Assembly: GCA_037102815.1 (NCBI GenBank)
Contig: BTPP01000001.1
Span: 583,001-647,000, forward strand
Source: Neurospora intermedia
Lineage: Eukaryota > Ascomycota > Sordariomycetes > Sordariales > Sordariaceae
Direction: 5' to 3'
Length of the DNA: 64,000 bases
Positions 58,405-64,000 of this stretch are shown here, in pieces; the first letter of the stretch is position 1; each line of letters begins with the position of its first letter. A model generated the notes under the pieces. It was not told the DNA's origin. It did no database searches and saw only the letters and a program-made list of their open reading frames with translations. The translations under genes were made by a program, and so were the position numbers.

Positions 58405-60741
58405 TGGAGGGGAGAAGAAGGAGTGGTTAGCTTTTGTGTTTTGATAGGGTAGTGAAGAACATGATGGCTGGGGTGTCGTATAGTGGTGGGCCACTGGGCT
58501 GGGATGGGAGGTAGAGAAGTGGCCTTTCGAGCAACCTTGCTTGACAGTCAAGTCAAGCTCTTGGTCAGGTTGGCCTCAGGTTTGTGGTAGCGTTCAATGT
58601 TGCCTCTAACGAAGAACCTCACCCCGTTGGAAGGACATGGGATCACAACAACTGTTTGTGCCGTGTGCTGCCTCAACTTGGGATTGAATGGTGGGTTCAC
58701 TCACTTGTTGTTGTTTTGGTTTGGCAGAAACTCGAAAGGTATGTGAGAAGGAACGTGATGATGAACGTCTTGACAAGTGCTCTTCATGGTGTCAATGATG
58801 TGTCAGAACCTCATTGCAAAGATCGAAGTGGCAGGGGGTGGTCATGAACTGATCAAGACCATCGTTGGATTGAATTGGACGTGAAAAAAAAGCAATCAAA
58901 GGAAACTGAATCAGGAAACGTCAACCTGGCTTACCGTTGACTTCCATCAGCGATAATGACCAAATGGAGGTTGATCGGGGAGGACATGGAGAGAATGTCG
59001 TTGTTGAGTCATGCTGGTGGCACAGCTTGGGATGGAAGACTTGAGCGGGAGAAGAGTGATGAGATGATGGAGAAGAAATTTGGAAGAGAGGAGAAAGGGA
59101 AGAAGACGAGGATTAAGTACGTGGCGGGAAGCGGAGCGTGGGAGGGGAATTCTTTCTGCCTCTCGCACAAACTCAAACGCAGGGCCAGTACTGGGACGCA
59201 TGACTTCCATTACACGCTTGCCATCGGATAAGGGTAATCTGAGGGGGAAGCTTGACGAAAGGCGAGGCGGTGGACTCTTGGGAGGAAGGAACGAGAAACA
59301 GAGGGAACATTGGCCTCGAAGCTAGGACCTCAGGTTTCTAGGTGTGCCCTGATGCCTGCACGAGCGCATGAGGTTGGCAACCAGAGGGCGGGGGGCTTGA
59401 CAAGAGGTGAATCCGTCAAGGCAGGTACCAGGAGAACCTCAATGGGGAAGAAGGTCCTCGCAACCAGGTATTGATTTCAAGTTGCCAGGCGTGCCCTTGT
59501 TGCCTGGTAGTAGCAGGTCTGGTCGAGAGATCGGAGTTATTGCATGGCCTTGAAACGACCTGAAGCTTGGCAAATAAGATGAGGGCGTGACCTACAGAGG
59601 CGAGGCTTGGGAGGAAGGAACAAGGAGGAAGGAGATAAACCTCGATGCCTGGACACTCGAGGTGCCTGGCGTGCCTTGGTGCCAGGCAGTAACACTCAGC
59701 AGAGGGAGTGGCCGGGTCTCCTTGTTCCTCGTCCTGTCAGGTACTTCCGCTCAAGCCGTCCTCGTCGAGTCACATTTCCTTCTTGACCAAACTGAACCCG
59801 AATGAAGAAACAACTAGGGTAACGAGTTCCTCCACGTTGTTCGACACTTGCCTCCGGGCCCCATCAGCTCTCGTCAACCAGCCAAGTTGGCATTCAAGCC
59901 ACACACGAATTTCTGTACTGTAAAATCGAGGATTCATCACCCCCGCCTCTCTTCCCATTTTGATTATTCGTCTTCATCTTCATCTTCATCTTCGTCGTGA
60001 CTGTCATTGTCATTGTCATTGTCATTGTTATCGTCCTCGCCATCGCCATCGCCATCGCCATCGTCATCGTCGTTGTCGTCATCATCATCTTCTTCTTCAA
60101 TCAACAAGTTCATCACACTTCCGTGCCTCCCTGTCCGCGTTCACTCCGTTCAATTTCCATCACTTCGACACAATCCCCCACCTGCTCAAGGTGACTTTGA
60201 TCTCCTCCACCCCTCGGAAAATGTGTGCTAACAACAAGCCAGTATACGGAGCGGGCCGGCAGCTATGAAGGTCCTGTCTACCACGGCACGGCCCCGCTCC
60301 ACATTGTCCTCGACTGAAAACAACGCCCGAGTACCTCGGCAAGCCCGGCTTCCGTCTCTGTGACTCCGGTAGGTTTCTACTTTTCCCTACTGCTCCGTGT
60401 CACACTTGGCACAATTGGTTCTCGTTCCAACCCCATTACAGAAGCTTCCATCCTCTTTGAGAGAGTCAGGCACTTTCTTCACTCACACATCCAAAGTACA
60501 ATGATCCGTGATCTTTCTCTGTCAGAAGCTAACACTGGCTTCGAAACTGCAGAAAAAATACGGGGCCCAACGAGACTAGAGGTGTCTTCTCCGACTTCGC
60601 CGGTATGGTCGGTGCTAGGGCCGTCGTACAGTCCATCCTCAACGCCGATTTGGTCGCCTGGGGCCTCAAACTTTATGAGGACCAGTGTCGGGTTATGTGT
60701 CATGGGTGGCCCAGAGCACGGGCTTTCAACAGGCTATCATC

Positions 60742-61018
60742 GAAGATGATATTCGAGCGCAATTCCATGGCCAGCAGCTTCAACTTCGGTCTGTCTTGTT
60801 CCGGTGGCAGAACGCAGGGAGCCACGCGATAACAACACTCCATGAACTGGAACTTGGTTTCCTTTGCAGGTTGGGGACATCATTCAAGATGATTTTCGAG
60901 CGAGACTCAATGGCAAGCAGTTTCAACTTCGGCATGTCTTGTTCCGGTGACGGATCGTACGTGTAAGGAGCCACGAGATTACAACACTCCATGGACTGGA
61001 ACTTGGTTTCCTTTGCAG
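60742..61018 (+). repeat. 149-bp tandem duplication
   Basis: Unit 1 (60,742-60,869) and unit 2 (about 60,885-61,018) share GATGAT.TTCGAGCG, AGCAG(C/T)TTCAACTTCGG, GTCTTGTTCCGGTG and ACAACACTCCATG(A/G)ACTGG through TTTCCTTTGCAG. The copies end exactly 149 bp apart. Confidence 0.85.
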
Positions 61019-62765
61019 ATTAAATGGGTTAGCATAGGTGCCTAAGTAGAGGGAGGTAGGTAGGTAGCTAGGTGGGTAGAAGTAGTGTACAGGTAGCAGA
61101 TACGAATATCGGCAATTTCAGCGCCTTTCAAACCATGTCTTTCTGGACCTCCTCTTTGTTTGTTCGTAACCATCATCATTAGAGGTAGCTCCTGAAGCTT
61201 GCTATTTGGTGTTGTTGTTGTATTCTCCCGCACAGTTACCTCTATCCATGAGAATTCATGGACTCTGTCCAACCTTATGTCTGACCGCAGTGTACTTCGG
61301 TGTTTGTCTATCCATCTCTCGTACCTGGAGGAAATCACCGCGCGTCTATAACGCGGATTTCTTCCCCGTCAAAATAGACCTCCCATTTTTAATGGCTGAC
61401 TCTTAACGGGGACATTAGATACTTTCCGTTACAGGAACGCCGTAGTCAACTTGTGCTTACCTCTACACGCCTGATTCCGTCAAAATGTGACAAGTGACTG
61501 GAAGACACCATCCTTGCAATCGGTGAAGCAAAGCAGAGCTCATCAACAACGAAGCGACTGCCTTGAGGTCGCCACACCATTACGCCCGGATTTTCTGGTG
61601 GCCTTCCGCCACTTGTAGCCTTCCGTACCAGGATGTTACTTGTCGAAGAACTTTACGTCAATCTAGGTAGGTAGGTAGGTACCTCTACGATGCAGATGGG
61701 TGGAGGACGGAGCATTGGAGAAGGATGATCAAGAGGAAGAGGATGAGAAGGATGGTGGAAGAGAGGTGGAGGGAGAGGGCGGAGAGGGAGGAGAGCGAGG
61801 GGATGATTTTTGGCTGATGATGGAGGTATGGAGGTTTAGAGGGAGGAAGGGGGGCGCGAAAGGGGATGAGAAGAGTGAGAAGGAGAAGGAGAAGGAGAGG
61901 GAGAAGGGTGTGGCGTTGGGAGGACGAGGGAAGTCTTGGACAAGGAGTCTCCGGGACTCGGATTGATCCCGGCGTTCGTAGGCGTTCGACGGCGTTTCTG
62001 GGATGGTTTGGCACCTATTTGTAGGGGTGTCTTTGTGCGCAGGTTGTGAGACATGCAAGCGTCTTGTTGCGCCTTATAAGACCAGGCTCTTGGACAGTCT
62101 TTCTTCTTTCGTCTCTTGCAATGTGTGAAAGTGAATTAGCAAACAAATCCAATGCCAAAGCAAGGCGACATAAACCTTGGTCGTTTTAGTGGAGGACACA
62201 CATTGACATTCACATTCACAAGAGCGTCAAGTCACCAGGTGGAACATTCAAGCGCAACCCAGAACCAGATCAATTGTAATCACCCAGGGTATCAACCTTG
62301 AACTCCGGAAAAAAACCGTTCATCCCAAACCCAAATCCTCCTTCCCAATGGGAACTTCGAACCAAAGATCACTAGAGGTAGGTAGCGAACCCCAGAACAT
62401 CATCAGCGCCTCCCAACGCGTCATGATATCAAGTCTGGCATGATCCAGCCTGTAGACCTTTGTGAGAAGCTCCCAAAACCACGCAAAAGCCGGGTCCCTT
62501 TTAAATCTAGAAGCGACCGACATCTTATCCCCTCCAGGCAATACCGTAGAGGTACATGACCCAAAGTTACCTCTACCATCTCCAACAACACTCCATTGTC
62601 ACCACCATCTCAAGACTCTCCACCTCTCTTGGGCACGAGCTTGCCCCTGCGTTATTAGAGCACACCCAAAGACCAGTTCATCTGACGCCATCAAAGTTCC
62701 GGATCCTATGCCTCACCTCCCCTACCCCATCCACCTCAAGGACGAAGTTGGCCAACACGTTTACC

Positions 62766-63040
62766 CCAGGTCTTTGGGAACACTTTTTCAACCCATACTT
62801 CGCTTCACCCGGGAAAATTTCTGGGAGCGGAAATCAATGACTTTGCCCGTTGAACTTCCTCGCCCTGGGTCCAGTCTTTGGGGAGTGCTAAAGTTGCCTC
62901 TTCACGTTGCTCTAGGTCTTAAGGAGTCGTTTTTTCAGCCCGTTATACGCCGAGTCCCAGGTCTTTGGGGGCGATGGTTGCCTGTTTGCAGCACTTGAAT
63001 CCAAGGTCTTGAGGAGCGCTGTGGTTGCCCTTGTACAGTG
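62766..63040 (+). repeat. Decayed tandem repeat with CCAGGTCTTTGGG core
   Basis: About five units of variable length starting near 62,766, 62,869, 62,912, 62,957 and 63,001. They have the consensus CC(A)AGGTCTT(T/G)GGGAG(T/C)GCT followed by GTTGCC. Units differ at many sites. Confidence 0.7.
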
Positions 63041-63174
63041 ACAGTCAATAAATACTGTCACCCCTTACCCCATTAGATGTGTGGGGGAGGGTGACCGTAT
63101 TTTTTGACTATGAGTTTATCGCTGGTCCCGGGACGATGGGGGCGATTCTTGTAGACCCAGCTGACGCTGGAGTC

Positions 63175-63996
63175 CTACAAGTCTCTGCGGAGCAGCGGCA
63201 TCTCGTCTTCGCTTTCACTGTCCTCATCAGAAGACGAGGCAACGGAGGAACCGCGTGACGGAGGGCGGAAGGCATGTTCGACAGACGCGGCACTTGCGAT
63301 TGCAGCGTCATCGTCAGGACCCAACGCGGACGACGAAGAAGAGGGGTCAGCGACGACGGCAGCCGGAGCAGGAGCCGGAGGAAGAGGACGCGTCTGGGCT
63401 GGGGCTGAGCCACCAGCAGTGCCAGACAATGACATCTGTACCAGAGCATCCTGGGCCTTCTTCAAATCACCCTGGCTGACCGAGGTCAGAGACCTCTGTC
63501 TCCTCTTGCTGCTCTTGGGCGGGATGGGCGGCGGCGGACCATCAGTAGCGGCAGCGGCCTGGCGATCTCTCTCCTCGAGCTCTAGCAGAGCCTCGCGAGC
63601 CTCCTGTCTCTTGGCGCGCTCAAAGTTCTCCGGGCCGAGGACGCACTGGCGGCGGACAACGGCGACAAAAGCCAGCATGATCTGCTCGATGCGCTCGTAG
63701 AAGGTCATGCCAAAGGCGCGGACGACGGCGGCGTTGAGCCGGTTGCCAAGCTGAGCGTACACGGGCTCCAGTTTGCACTGGAACTCGTCCCACCGCTTCT
63801 TCTCCAGATCGCGGGCCCGGCGCCAGTCTGCCTTCTCGCGGTCCGACAGGTGTTTCTGCCTCTGGGAGAAGTGGTCGAACACCTGGTTCTTCCACTCGTT
63901 CCGCCACAGCTCCTCAAGTTGCCGAATCCGCCGCGAGTGGTGCATAGGGCAGCACATGGCCAGGTGCTGGGGGATGACCATGACTTCTTCGCACAT
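63175..63996 (-). CDS. Hypothetical protein, probably cut by the window edge
   Basis: 273 residues in one frame ending at 63,175; the frame is still open at base 64,000, so the chosen ATG (63,996) may be internal. Residues about 18-135 form a charged, helix-rich region (RQLEELWRNEWKN, a coiled-coil-like Arg/Lys/Glu stretch), with conserved-looking aromatic positions and a His/Cys pair at the start (CCPMHH). The second half is low complexity: a Pro run, Ala/Pro-rich and an acidic Ser-rich end (SSSDEDSESEDEMPLL). No known domain is recognised. The other frames in this block are shadows of its GC-rich composition. Confidence 0.6.
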   Translation of the reverse strand: MCEEVMVIPQHLAMCCPMHHSRRIRQLEELWRNEWKNQVFDHFSQRQKHLSDREKADWRRARDLEKKRWDEFQCKLEPVYAQLGNRLNAAVVRAFGMTFYERIEQIMLAFVAVVRRQCVLGPENFERAKRQEAREALLELEERDRQAAAATDGPPPPIPPKSSKRRQRSLTSVSQGDLKKAQDALVQMSLSGTAGGSAPAQTRPLPPAPAPAAVVADPSSSSSALGPDDDAAIASAASVEHAFRPPSRGSSVASSSDEDSESEDEMPLLRRDL

Positions 63997-64000
63997 ATCG

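Larger units (their letters stand above)
58405..63174. other. Spacer rich in decayed tandem duplications
   Basis: About 4.8 kb without a supported gene. It holds a diverged duplicate (59,265-59,355 and 59,598-59,690), a GTCATT/CATCGC microsatellite (60,003-60,090), a 149-bp tandem duplication (60,742-61,018), a purine-rich tract (61,700-61,930) that keeps frames open on both strands, TAGGTA runs near 61,665-61,685, and a five-unit decayed repeat (62,766-63,040). Coding-like scraps near 60,250-60,700 could not be named. Confidence 0.5.

Noticed and set aside
61700-62058. Open frames on both strands (Glu/Lys/Gly-rich plus strand, Ser/Pro/Leu-rich minus strand)
   Set aside because: Purine-rich tract opens frames on both strands; no start context or domain favours either.

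Overview
The window is a stretch of filamentous-fungal (ascomycete) nuclear chromosome, most likely Neurospora or a close Sordariales relative. The reasons are: short GT..AG introns (54-417 nt) with CTAAC/CTGAC branch sites; CA-rich start contexts; a strongly AT-rich block that has almost lost CpA and TpG, the mark of repeat-induced point mutation (RIP); the TAGGTA/CCTCTA short repeats scattered through the spacers; and a set of fungal host proteins (Rtt109, mL57, a CDR-type pump that I recognise as CDR4, a Zn2Cys6 factor, an anion:cation-symporter MFS carrier, a GT25 enzyme). Species is an inference; no search could be run.

Region 1, bases 1-18,324: RIP-ruined repeat DNA. Two LTR (Ty3/gypsy-type) elements lie side by side in opposite directions. 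Element 1 (865-10,118, plus strand) has 340/342-bp LTRs and a CGCAC target duplication. Element 2 (10,651-18,324, minus strand) has two 279-bp LTRs and a GATAG target duplication. Both are fossils with breaks throughout. Element 1 sits inside an older AT-rich relic (1-859 and 10,124-10,645). The repeat block ends exactly at the outer LTR of element 2, and normal base composition begins within about 100 bp.

Region 2, 18.3-37 kb: host genes. RTT109 (minus) and mitochondrial ribosomal protein mL57 (plus, three exons) diverge from a shared ~1 kb promoter. Next come a SET-domain protein-lysine methyltransferase of the Rkm/SETD6 type (two exons) and a cluster of four small seven-cysteine proteins that begin Met-Cys and share an invariant C-x15-C-x2-C ending. 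These four look like one undescribed family, with a tandem pair in the middle. A three-exon Zn2Cys6 transcription factor follows on the minus strand.

Region 3, 37-57.3 kb: the azole-type multidrug pump CDR4 (plus, two exons), divergent from the Zn2Cys6 factor across 2.9 kb; a decayed Cbf5/dyskerin-like pseudogene near 47-48.1 kb; an MFS carrier whose coding region contains an in-frame ACCTCT microsatellite; and a type II membrane GT25-family glycosyltransferase-like protein.

Region 4, 57.3-64 kb: mostly spacer with decayed tandem duplications and purine tracts. It ends in a minus-strand hypothetical protein that runs into, and probably past, the window edge.

The housekeeping genes are independent of one another. 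The points that may reward follow-up are the seven-cysteine cluster, the Cbf5 relic, the strand-biased RIP in element 2, the second start in mL57, and the repeat that has entered the MFS gene.
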